A stretch of DNA of 64,000 nucleotides, taken from the NCBI GenBank assembly GCA_035610835.1, contig CM069442.1, positions 28,349,798 through 28,413,797 on the forward strand, written 5' to 3'. The notes beneath the pieces are model-generated. The model saw only the letters and a list, made by a program, of their open reading frames with translations, was not told the DNA's origin and did no database searches. This document shows, piece by piece, positions 11,511 to 22,692 of the stretch. The position numbers and the translations under genes are program-made. Source of the stretch: Ophiura sarsii (taxonomy: Eukaryota; Echinodermata; Ophiuroidea; Amphilepidida; Ophiuridae). Numbering within the stretch: the first letter of the stretch is position 1; every line of letters begins with the position of its first letter.

Positions 11511-12249
11511 GCCATATTTAAAATTATAAACAAATGTGTCCTTTTGTCTTAATATTATGTACTACTTTACTTATTAATTTAAACTAATATCATGTGAAAT
11601 AAATACGCTTCGTAACATAATTTTTAAGTCTTATCCTTGCGTTTGAGACCAACAATTAAAATTTTAAAAAAGTGTCGATATTCATTCCATTTATATGCAC
11701 ATATCATGATGGCGATAATTTTATATGTGGCTATCAATCATTGCTTTTAACTCACATTTTTTTAACATGTTGTGAGATAGGCTTTATGCTTAACTGAGTT
11801 GTTTACACCAGAGTCCATGGTCTCAGGTTTAACGAATTCCGGTTATGGGGACGGAAATTCATGGGGACATTGTATGAATATTCTTGTGTTGTGATTAAGT
11901 GGCCCAAATGGCCCCAGGTTTGGTCTGAGACGATCAGGGTTTGGTGGCACGATACCATCGGCGTACCAAAGACACGTACCATGATGACATTGCCGTCCGG
12001 CTAATTCGCCCCCAATCCGGCAGCAGCAGCACCCCACGCAAATTGCCTCTCCCGATCCCGCCTAACTAACTCCGAGTCCCCGACGCCCAGCTATCCCCGG
12101 GATTAGCTGGCCTTGATCCCCGGGTACATCCCCCGGCATGATACTGTAACACGCTAAAAATGTACACGGCATGAATATTGGGGAATTTGCAAACTTACTT
12201 ATAACACCTTTTAGTCTCAACATCAATTTCACTCATTTGAATGAGCGAT

Positions 12250-13380
12250 GTTTAACATGTTTAACCTGAATTAGCATACCACACATACCGCCCGACATAC
12301 CGTAAAATAAACGATATCTTTACAGGCCTATTAAATAAAATAAAATGTATCAAAACGAATCAACAAAAAAGAAAAGAATAAAGAACAAACAGAAGCAATA
12401 AGGGTTCGCAAGATGGAATTTAATTTTCCAAATTCATCTATTAATTAAAAATCAACTAAACTAAGAATATAGGCCAATATAGGCTACTTTAAAAAAAATG
12501 AAGGCCGTCTTCATCTAAACAATTAGTTTATTTAAAGTGCGCTCGATTGGGGTGCCTTCGTCTCAGTCTTAAGTTGACAACACGAGCTAAGTACAATTTA
12601 AACTGAGATTAAAATACCTAAAAATTAAAATCAGTTGCGTCCTTTTTTAATTGTAACATGTCATATTATGGAAATTCCATATTATCATGTACGCTACCAG
12701 TGGTGTAATTGGAAAGTATAAAAGATTGAAATCTGGGACTAAAATACTAATAAATTCCAGATTTTACGGAATAGGCCTATGCGGTATTTTAGTCTCAGCT
12801 TTTAAATGTATTTATCTCTCATTACTTGTTAAGATCTTTTTTGTTTATTCAGTTAGTATTTATACGTGACTGGATAACGAGATGAAGAAACGCCCAACGA
12901 CGAAAGCTGGGGTTTCACGGGGAAAGTTACCATACAATTTGGGCGTGGTCGCGTTTGATCTCAATCACTTCATTAAATCCCACCGACTGTTTTTGACGCG
13001 CGCAGCTTAAAGTTAATCTGTTCGGTATTAGAAACCGACAAATTCGATTTTTTATAAAGAGATAATCTTTTACTATCTGATTCAATACTTATTATTATCA
13101 CCTTATTGTCTCTAATATTGAATTGGCATACCACACATTCCGTAAAATAAACGATATTTCAATCTAATAACTCAAATTATACTTTTTAAAACGGAATATT
13201 CTTTAAAACAATGACTAAAATGAAGCCGTCTTCATATAATCAAGTTGATTTTAAAAACTTAAAAACAGTTGATAGCTAAAGTACATAAACTGAGATTAAA
13301 ATACCTAAAAATTCAAATCTGTTGGAAAGTATAGATTGTCAAATCAGTTGGAAAGTATAGATTGAGATGGTTATTTTATA
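12250..13380. repeat. Pair of diverged direct repeats (~12.28-12.73 and ~13.12-13.38 kb)
   Basis: GGCATACCACACAT, CCGTAAAATAAACGATAT, a block like GAAGCCGTCTTCAT, and ACTGAGATTAAAATACCTAAA followed by GGAAAGTATA appear in the same order in both. The stretch between 11510 and 12250 shows no gene. Confidence 0.5.
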
Positions 13381-13539
13381 GAATATGCGTGTAGGTTTAG
13401 AAGCAATATTACTACGAGTTTTACGCCGTTACAACTAATTTTGAAACAATATTCAATGTGTAGCAAATATTGTAAAATAGTTACCACAGCAAAGGCATAC
13501 GTGGAGGTGAAGTTGGCTACATATTAAATATATTTTGGA

Positions 13540-14704
13540 CTACGTATCAAAGACTTGGTATCAAAGGAGTTGCTCTACAATGGATTCGCTCCTACCTCAC
13601 TGGTAGATTTCAGTCCGTTTCTGTTAAAGGTAGCACTTCATCATCAAAATTGCTAAACTTCGGAGTGCCTCAAGGCTCAGTTTTAGGACCACTGCTGTTT
13701 TCCATCTACATTTCTCCTCTTGGAAATCTGATTCGTCACCTTAACCTCAACTTTCACCAATATGCTGATGATAACCAATTATATCTTTCATTCACTAAGT
13801 CTAATACTGCATCAGCCATCAGCTCAATCCAGAGCGGTGTTCTTCAAATCAAGGAATGGATGACGCAGAACAAACTGAAATTCAATGATTCTAAGACAGA
13901 AGTTCTTTACATTCACTCTAAGTTTGACCGCTCTCCAATGCCTTTCAACTCTATCAACATCGGCTCCTGTTCAGTTACGCCTGCCAAACAGGCCAGGAAT
14001 ATTGGTGTTACTTTTGATGATACTTTCTCTTTCCATCAACATGTCTCGTCTACGTGCCGTTCAATTTACTTCTTTCTCAGGAAAATTGGTCATATTAGAA
14101 AGTACCTCACTAACGAGTCATGTTCTACTATTGTTCATGCTATTGTTTCATCAAAACTTGACTATGGTAATTCCTTGTTGTATGGTATCCCAGATACACA
14201 TCTTCATCTTCTTCAACGTGCACAGAATACGGCCGCTAGAATCATTACCCGCACAAAAAAGTTCGACCATATCACTCCTGCACTCAAGCAGCTTCATTGG
14301 CTGCCAATATCATCCAGAATTGAGTTCAAGATCTTGCTTCTAACTTATAAAGCCTTAAATGGACTTGCTCCACAATATCTTGCAGATCTTGTCCATTATC
14401 GACGTACATGCCGCAACCTTCGCTCCAACAACAAACTACTCCTTGAAGTACCACGATGGAAACTCGCTACGTACGGTCGCCGTTGCTTTTCATCAGCTGC
14501 ACCTGTTCTATGGAACTCATTACCACTGGACATTAAGTCATCCCCGAATGTCAACATTTTTAAGAAGAAACTAAAAACTCATCTCTTCTCGAAAGCATAC
14601 AGTGCATAGCACTTGACTCTACAGCGCCATTGAACATTTCTTTGTAAATGGATATTAGGCGCTATATAAATTATATTATTATTATTATTATTATTATTAT
14701 TACG
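13540..14704 (+). mobile_element. 5'-truncated non-LTR retrotransposon (L2/CR1/jockey-like)
   Basis: One open frame runs from about 13542 to a stop at 14607. It encodes the C-terminal part of a LINE reverse transcriptase: a block near QWIRSYLTGR, the G-V-P-Q-G-S-V-L-G-P-L-L-F motif at about 13662-13700, and the catalytic YADD at 13761-13772. A typical C-terminal region follows (HWLPISSRIEFKILLLTYKA, then PVLWNSLP). The endonuclease and N-terminal RT motifs are missing because the copy is 5'-truncated. The 3' end reads GGCGCTATATAAAT followed by an ATT microsatellite (about 14672-14701), the usual tail of this LINE class. The absence of stops suggests a recent insertion. The clade assignment is an inference. 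Confidence 0.8.
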
Positions 14705-14971
14705 TAATTAAAAAGGTAAACCTGGTTTAGAACTTAAAAACCTAACGGTCCCGGGTGTCGTCGTGCAATTAACATGTTACGTCTTATTCTATTTTCTATT
14801 TTCTATAACGACAAACAATGGTGATCGAGCACCAACTAATTATCTTGCTCACTCAGTGATATCCCCTGTGATCCTCCTCTCGTGTTCTTCTAATGGGAAC
14901 ATGTCGTTGATAACTTTCTATATTATTATGTTTAGTGCAATACCAAAGTGTAAAATTTATTTACGGCAGCC

Positions 14972-16345
14972 CATCCATTTGGCAGCGCATGACACCATTA
15001 ACATTCCCGGCGCGCCGACGGCTGTGCACGGGTCGCTATCCCCGGGCTCACACCGCCATGGACAACCGAACAAACGCCCCGTGCAAGTGCCGCCTTGCTA
15101 TTCACCCCGAGATGAGCCCAAGAAACCACTCCCCCAATAGCTGCGCATTTGAGTTCCTCTCCCCGGAACCAACAAGTAAATATAACTATCCTCATTTTAA
15201 TTTCTCTAATTTGAATGTGCTACTGCTAGTATTAATGTCAACCCGTATCTATAAAATGATCCTATAGACCTATAGCCGCATTTTAAATTCAAGTGATGGA
15301 GGTTTTATGAATTTCAGTGAAATTAAATTCTTATTTATATCGTTTGTAAGAAGGAATAGCAAAATAATATTCAATAATTTTGTTCCAAATTACCTTACAC
15401 GAAGGGTTTCATTTATTAGCTTGGCATTTGTAAATCATTTTTTGTTACTTGGTGTTTCAGCCCAATGTATGTTTGAAGTTGTTAACATTTGAAATGTAAA
15501 TGAATAGGCCTTGAATATAATATTCTTGTATTTATATGCATCGCGAAGTCGCATCCATTTGGCAGCGCATGACACCATTAACATTCCCGGCGTGCCGACG
15601 GCTGTGCACGGGTCGCTATCCCCAGGCTCACACCGCCATGGACAACCGAACAAACGCCCCGTGCAAGTGCCGCCTTGCTATTCACCCCGAGATGAGCCCG
15701 AGAAACCACTCCCCCAATAGCTGCGCATTTGAGTTCCTCTCCCCGGATCCAACAAGTCAATATAACTATCCTCATTTTAATTTCTCTAATTTGAATGTGC
15801 TACTGCTATTAATGTCAACCCGTATCTATAAAATGATCCTATAGACCTATAGCCACATTTTAAATTCAAGTGACTGAGGTTTTATGAATTTCAGCGAAAT
15901 TAAATTCTTATTTATAGGGCTCCCCCTAGCCTCGTTTGTAAGAAGGAATAGCAAAATAATATTCAATTATTTTGTTCCAAATTACCTTACACGAAGGGTT
16001 TCATATATTAGCTTGGCATTTGTAAATCATTTTTTGTTACTTGGTGTTTCAGCCCACATGTAGGCCTATGTTTGAAGTTGTTAACATTTGACTTGAATAT
16101 AATATTCTTGTATTTATATGCATCGCGAAGTCGCATCCATTTGGCAGCGCATGACACCATTAACATTCCCGGCGCGCCGACGGCTGTCCACGGGTCGCTA
16201 TCCCCAGGCTCACTCCGTCATGGACAACCGAACAAACGCCCCGTGCAAGTGCCGCCTTGCTATTCTCCCCGAGATGAGCCCAAGAAACCACTCCCCAATA
16301 GCTGCGCATTTGTAGTTCCTCTCCCCGGAACCAACAAATCAATAT
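14972..16345. repeat. Three tandem copies of a ~581-bp unit (third partial)
   Basis: CATCCATTTGGCAGCGCATG recurs at 14972, 15552 and 16134, giving periods of 580 and 582 bp, with high identity over at least the first 300 bp of each. The third copy stops near 16345. Parallel open frames exist in each copy but are not preserved in the same form and match no domain that I know. I treat this as a noncoding tandem repeat. Confidence 0.7.
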
Positions 16346-16354
16346 TTCAATTGG

Positions 16355-16475
16355 GATAAAACCGTAACGGGATGAAACCGTAACGGGGATGAAACGGCTT
16401 CGGGATGAACCGGTATTGAGATGAAACGGTAGCCGAAATTATTGGGATGAAACCGTTTTGGGATGAAACGACGTG
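16355..16475. repeat. GGGATGAAAC motif cluster
   Basis: At least six spaced copies of GGGATGAAACCG/GGGATGAAACGG occur in 120 bp. They are the reverse complement of the cluster at 7985-8135. Confidence 0.55.
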
Positions 16476-16936
16476 TTTCCAAAATGAGCACCACCGAATG
16501 CCGCGTACGAAAATCACGACTGATTTTGAGCGTATTGCTGTGGCGAAAAGAGGCGTGACTTTTATCACCAGTATTTCCATTACTCTCGACTGACAATACG
16601 ATATATCGTGATGATATCAACAATTCACGTACTATATCATTCAAAACGACGTCTTTGACACTGCTCAGTGTCACGTCCGTCTAGATCGACTTACCGTATA
16701 CCAGTATAAGCATTCAGGCCGCTTATTTCATATATACTGCATAATGATAAGAGGAAATTCTGAAAAGTATTAACAGCGCAATATTGACATTAATGATACA
16801 TAAAAAGGGGAAGTGAATAGAGAGAAACCTACGCAACCAGAGCCGCCGAGTGCAGATTCGTTTCATTTCACCAAACAAAAGTTCAGTGAAACCGGACTCC
16901 ACGATTTTTACGATGGTTACAAGAGATTCAAGAAAG

Positions 16937-17080
16937 ATGATGGAACACTTATCATTATGCATGGTAGGTTTATTTTTCTTTACCACCTTGATAACGCCCG
17001 GCTTTCCTGTTGTTCAGAATCAACCTATAAATTGCACAGTTGGTTGCGACACATGGGAAGATATTCCTGTGTATGAATGG
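16937..17080 (+). CDS. Candidate first coding exon (signal peptide) of the LRR-GPCR
   Basis: Two adjacent ATGs (16937 and 16940) open a frame encoding MMEHLSLC followed by a hydrophobic stretch (MVGLFFFTTLITPGFP), the layout of a secretory signal peptide. It continues with VVQNQPINCTVGC. A possible donor TGG|gtagtc at 17081 leaves phase 0. The acceptor ttccag at 20114 also enters in phase 0 at CPSECVC, the start of the LRR cap. Assignment to the receptor is inferred from strand, phase and the need for a signal peptide. The frame is open upstream to an ATG at 16850, so the true start could lie further 5'. Confidence 0.45.
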
Positions 17081-17106
17081 GTAGTCCCAGCTAACCATAT
17101 TACGTT

Positions 17107-17710
17107 GTTAGAACGTCGTGACAAGGTTTCACTTTCGTTCTTGGAACGTTATGATTAAAAGTTCAAAGAACGTTGTGAACGTGATCCAACGTTAGGAGAA
17201 CGTTTATTTGTCGACACATTTTTACGTTGTATGAACGTTAGTCATGAACGTTTTCACAACGTTATCACAACGTCCTAAACGTTTAAAACACTTTCTTGAA
17301 ATTCTGTTAGTTATACCATTACGTCCAAATGACGTTTTTATACTGTCTTTATTACGTTATCGGAACGTCGTGACAACGTTCATGGAACGTTGCGATCCAA
17401 CGTTAGAAGAACGTTTATTTGTCGACACATTTTTACGTTGTTTGAACGTTAGTAATGAACGTTTTCACAACGTTATAACAACGTCCCAAACGTTTAAAAA
17501 ACCTCTGTTAGTTATACCATTACGTCCAAATGACGTTTTTATAACCTATTTATTACGTTGTTGGAACGTCGTGACAACGTTTCACTTTCGTTCTTGGAAC
17601 GTTATGATTAAACGTTCAAAGAACGTTTATTTGTCGACACATTTTTATGTTGTATGAACGTTAGTCTTGAACGTTTTCACAACGTTATCCCAAACGTGTA
17701 AAAAACTTTC
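17107..17710. repeat. AACGTT-rich tandem array, ~212-bp period
   Basis: TTTATTTGTCGACACATTTT recurs at about 17203, 17414 and 17626. The units are dense in ACGTT/AACGTT, which is palindromic, so both strands look alike. A 137-codon open frame here is a product of the repeat. The next 1.27 kb (17711-18984) is AT-rich and shows nothing recognisable apart from a short ACGTT cluster near 18135-18170. Confidence 0.7.
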
Positions 17711-18984
17711 ATCGAATTCGGTTAGTTACACCATGGCAACCAGGGAATGGTAGTGGTATTATAGAGGGATGGGGCGGGCATTGACCTTTTCATGTGTACT
17801 ATGTTCTTGCTCAATGTATATGGCATTAGTGAACAATGACTTGCCTTTAGCTATACATATGAGAACTTACGTATGCAGATCAAAATACTTTCTATAGTGT
17901 TAAAAGCTGTTAAATGTATGTATCGACTTAAATTTAAAAAAAAAATGGGTTTAAATAAATAAAAGTTGCAAATTAGCTCATTACCATAATTTAAAGGTTA
18001 CAAACGAGCACCGGTGCTAATTTTTGTACCATTGAAATTATGCTAATGAGCTATTTCCACAATTTACTCGACTCATGTAAGGCCAGGTAAAATATGCAAA
18101 TTAGCGATTACAGCCCAGGTAACATAATTTGGTTGTGTAAACGTTATATGAACGTTATATGAACGTCGTGATGAAGCCAGATTCTTTTCAAGCTTAAAAG
18201 ACATAAATAAATATATTCCACATAAATTATACAGGTATTTTGTCATGAGTTCAAGTTCTATACTCTTTTTCCATGTGCAATACCCACGAGGAACGAATTC
18301 GATTCAAACTTTAACGGATTTACACGCTTAGAAAAGAGCATATTGCGCTTGAGTTAAAACGGGAACTAACGGAAAATCATAAAAATGCCTAAGTTCACAA
18401 GGAAACCAGAAAGTCAGTAAAGCAGTCTTTAAAATTGAAATTGAAACATTTCATGCTCTTTGTTGAAATGGTCCATCCAATTAATGTCAATGGTAATACC
18501 ACCTGTTATAACTTGCTTGTATCGTTGGATAAATGAATGAAAAGATTCAATTATATTCAATAATCGATACATTCTAACTTATGATTAAATGTTGCAATGG
18601 TATTGTTACTTTTGAATTACTGCACAATAATGTTTTTGGCATTCTTACAAGTTCGTAATCATAGTTGTAATTAATGCAAATTGGACCAAGCCGATTTTGC
18701 TTCCTCATGTTTGCTGAAGCATATCTCCCGTTCTAAATAACCAATTGGAACGCAACAAAATGCAAATGAAAGCTTATTTACTCAGCTTTTATAATACATC
18801 AAGATTAGACCCGTGTGTTCCTGTCCTTTTAAGATATCTTATGTGCCCAGAGTGTTAACATTTTTTGGGTCACCCTGTATACGCCTAGATTAGTACATCA
18901 AATTTGTAATGCCAAATTGTTTTGTATTAAAATTTTGATTAGTAATAAACCTTTTTAAATAAAATGTAATTCATTATTTAATTA

Positions 18985-20085
18985 GTCCATGGAAACGTGA
19001 GCAAAATGTTTTCTGAACGTTGCAGTTAAGTTCTAGTTTGGTTGCACTTAGGTTGTGGTTAGGTTGTCATTAAAACGTTTCTACAACGTTATTATAACGT
19101 TGCGGTTTGGGTGTGATTTGGTTGTTTTAGGTTGGTCAATGGAAACGTGAGCAAAAAGTTCTCTGAACGTTGCAGTTAAGTTCTAGTTTGGTTGCACTTA
19201 GTTTGTGGTTAGGTTGTCATTAAAACGTTTCTACAACGTTATTATAACGTTGCGGTTTGGGTGTGATTTGGTTGTTTTAGGTTGGTCCATGGAAACGTGA
19301 GCAAAACGTTCTCTGAACGTTGCAGTTAAGTTCTAGTTTGGTTGCACTTAGGTTGTGGTTAGGTTGTCATTAAAACGTTTCTACAACGTTATTATAACGT
19401 TGCGGTTTGGGTGTGATTTGGTTGTTTTAGGTTGGTCCGTTGAAACGTGAGCAAAACGTTCTCTGAACGTTGCAGTTAAGTTCTAGTTTGGTTGCACTTA
19501 GGTTGTGGTTAGGTTGTCATTAAAACGTTTCTACAACGTTATATATAACGTTGCGGTTTGGGTGTGATTTGGTACTTAAAACAAACAACCCGCAACGTTA
19601 TAATAACGCTGTAAGAACGTATTTAATGACAACCTAACCAGAACCTTAGTGCAACCAAACTAGAACTTAAACTACAACGTTCAGGGAACATCTTTTTCAC
19701 GTTTAAAGGATTAAACTAAAACAACCAACTATTTGAGTGTTACAACGTTGTTAAAACATTATGTAAACGTTTCCGATGATCAGCATGCAACGTTCAGAGA
19801 ACGTTTTAATCACGTTTCCAAGAACCAACCTAAAACAAACAAACCGCAACGTCATAATAACGTTGTAAGAACGTTTATAATGACAACCTAACCACAACCT
19901 AAGTGCAACCAAACTAGAACTAAACTTTAACGTTCAGAGAACGTTTTGCTCACGTTTCAACGGACCAACTTAAAACAACCAAATCACAACCAAACCGTAA
20001 CGTTATAAAAACGTTGTTAAAACGTTTTAAATGACGCAACCTAACTGCAACCTAGGTGCAACGTTGCGGAAACGTTCTGTGTTTG
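18985..20085. repeat. 150-bp tandem array followed by its inverted copy
   Basis: Four direct units carry AAACGTGAGCAAAA at 18993, 19143, 19293 and 19443, an exact 150-bp period. Each contains GTTGCAGTTAAGTTCTAGTT and CTACAACGTTATTATAACGT. From about 19578 the same unit appears reverse-complemented about three times, with TCACGTTT at 19697, 19810 and 19950. The centre of symmetry is near 19576, so about 500 bp on each side could pair. The array ends about 30 bp before the predicted splice acceptor of the receptor's main exon. Confidence 0.75.
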
Positions 20086-20693
20086 CTGGGGTCACCATTT
20101 CCACAAGATTCCAGTGCCCGTCTGAATGCGTGTGTTCTTTAGGAAATCACCAAGTAACAATTCAATGTCCTAAAGAAACGTCATCGGTACTGCGGGTGTT
20201 ATATCCACCAAGCTTCTTGGACCAATTTGACACTTACACAGACCGTTCATTATCATGGAGAAGCACTGGCCTGCATGAACTCGAGACAAACGCATTTGAT
20301 GAGCCGACAAACTTAAGTTTTCACGCATCATCTTGGAGCAGACTGTATTGGTTAGATTTGTCCATCAATGATATTGTCAAGCTACACTCGCGTCAGTTTG
20401 GAGTATTCACCAACTTGTGGGGGATAGATCTTTCCAACAATAACATTGTGGAGCTCTTTCCGCTGCAGTTTGATGCGCTTAAAAACCTTCGCATGTTGGA
20501 TTTATATAACAATGATATTGTGGTGCTACATTCACAGCAATTTGAAACACTTTCCAAACTGCGGCAGATGCATCTATCTAACAATAAGATCGAGGCGATT
20601 CATCCGCGTCAGTTTGAATCGGTTGTCGACTTGAAGATGTTAGATCTGTCCAACAACAATATTGTAGAACTACATCAAGAGCAGTTTAAAGGG

Positions 20694-20909
20694 CTTTCCA
20701 GCCTATGGGATTTAGATCTGTCCTCTAACAATATTGTAGAACTACGTCCGGAGCAGTTTAAAGGGCTTTCCAGCCTATGGGATTTAGATCTATCCTCTAA
20801 CAATATTGTAGAACTACGTCCGGAGCAGTTTAAAGGGCTTTCCAGCCTATGGGATTTAGATCTGTCGTACAATTATATTGTGGTGCTACGTCCACAACAG
20901 TTTGAATCG
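20694..20909 (+). repeat. 72-bp near-identical LRR triplication
   Basis: Units starting CTTTCCAGCCTATGGGATTT at 20694, 20766 and 20838 are exactly 72 bp apart and nearly identical over the first two periods. Each encodes one 24-residue LRR with the core LDLSSNNIVELRPEQFKGL. This shows recent in-frame expansion of the ligand-binding domain. The neighbouring LRRs are much more diverged. Confidence 0.9.
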
Positions 20910-21936
20910 CTGACCGCCATTTTATGGTTAAATCATGAACGACAATGATATTGTAGACATTTACCCGGAGCAGCTAGAAGGGCTTACAAGCTTGTGGGAG
21001 TTAGATCTGTCTAACAATCAAATTGTGGCGTTACACCCGCAACTGTTTGAATCACTCGACTTGCTCGACTTAGATCTGGAAAATAATTATATTGAGGAAC
21101 TTCACCCGCGACAGTTCGAAGCACTATCCAACCTGCTTTGGTTAGATCTATCCGATAACAACATTAGGGAATTACATCCGCAGCAGTTTGAAGGCACCAC
21201 CCATATTAAAAATGTATTATTGTATAACAATCGGATTAAGATAATACATTCACAGGTATTAAGGCCACTTAGTAATCTTGAATACCTCGACTTAAGTCAG
21301 AATAATCTGTCTCTGTTTCAGCTACCTATGTCAGTGCAGTACCCGAATCTTACATATATTTCGCTTTCTAAAAATAAATTATGGAATCTCCCAAGTGGTC
21401 TACTGGTAAACGTGTTGAATTTGAAATATTTGGATATAGCTGACAATATGTTCGATAGATTTGATACTGGGTTGTATTTTGGGAATAATTCAATGCCCTT
21501 TCTTGACTTTGTAGATTTAAGACGAAACACACTGTATGAAGTAAATTACGAGTCTTTTAGATACGTTACCAACAACGTAACTAAAATATTGGTCGATAAT
21601 GCTGCTACTTGTTGCTTCATCCGTGTTGACACAGCAACATGTAATGCCACAATTCCACGCTCACAATTTCTGACATGTGATAGATTGCTTTCAAATCAAG
21701 TTCAAAGAATAACTATGTGGGTATTAGGCTTTTTTGCAATTATCACTAACGCAGGGGTATTGTTCTATCGTTATATGCATCGCAATGACAGTAACAAAGT
21801 TCAATTATTATTAATTTCAAATCTGTCAATCTCAGATCTTTTCATGGGTATGTATATGTTAGTAATAGCGTCAGCAGATATATATCATTGGAACCTTGGT
21901 TATTTTCCATCTGAAGCCTGGCGATCAAGCATTACC

Positions 21937-22692
21937 CAGGCGCGTAGCCAGGGGGGGCTATGGGGGCGCCCGCCCCCCGTAAAAAAATCGTAAAAAGAAA
22001 AAAAAAGAAAAAAAAGAAAAAGGAGAGAGGAGAAGAGGGGGAAGAGGAGGAGGGAAGGGGAGGTGCGTTTACTCGAAATACTCGAAATCGAGAAAACCCG
22101 ACAGTCATGACTAGCACCGCTTGGCATAAACCTCTCCATGAAACGGCTTGGCTAGTTAGTATCATATTACATACAGTATGTACAGTACGCGTTAAGTTCA
22201 TCAATATGACCAAGGTCGTCCGAATCCCTGACCATCGAAGCACAGAGTATACATGCAGGGGACAGCATTATTATATAGAAGCAAAGATAGAGGATACTAC
22301 ACATACTCATACTAGTAATTGAAACGTCCATTGCCGAATCCGACCTCGTCGCACAGGGTAAGCTATGGTGTTGTACAATTGTTGATTGAATTTAATTACG
22401 TTTAAAGTTACAAAAAACATATCGATCTCGGTGATTTAATGGCCTCTAAACAAACAATTTGCGGCAAATGTGTAAGCTTCTTTACTGCCGATATTATGGT
22501 AAAATGTTGCACCAAATGGCTTCATTTGGACCATGATTTTTCAAAAATCGCTAACATCAGAGGGGGGCACATCCCCCCTCTGACTCCCCCCTCTCCGCGT
22601 TACCGCGTCGGGCGGTGCTGCGCAACCGCTTTGATAGTAATTATTATCGGTCACTGCGCCCCCCGTAAAATTAAATCCTGGCTACGCGCCTG
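21937..22692. mobile_element. TIR element inserted in the GPCR exon, ATTACC target duplication
   Basis: The ends are CAGGCGCGTAGCCAGG and the exact inverse CCTGGCTACGCGCCTG. The flanks are ATTACC at 21931-21936 and 22693-22698. Excluding the element and one ATTACC removes 762 bp (a multiple of 3) and restores a continuous receptor frame through SIT-CKVAGTL. Internally it has a G/A-rich stretch (about 21990-22060) and no transposase. Sequence beginning GCGCGTAGCCAGG is a familiar end of marine-invertebrate DNA transposons; I do not assign a superfamily. Confidence 0.9.

Noticed and set aside
14935..16359. Parallel ORFs of 60-125 codons in the three 581-bp units
   Set aside because: Open frames exist on both strands of each unit, end at different points, and show no known motif.
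17244..17657. 137-codon ORF in the AACGTT array
   Set aside because: It is made of the 212-bp repeat units, with repeated peptide blocks and no domain. It is an artefact of stop-poor repeat sequence.
21960..22322. 120-codon Lys/Glu-rich ORF after receptor TM2
   Set aside because: It lies wholly inside the inserted transposable element and reflects its purine-rich tract.
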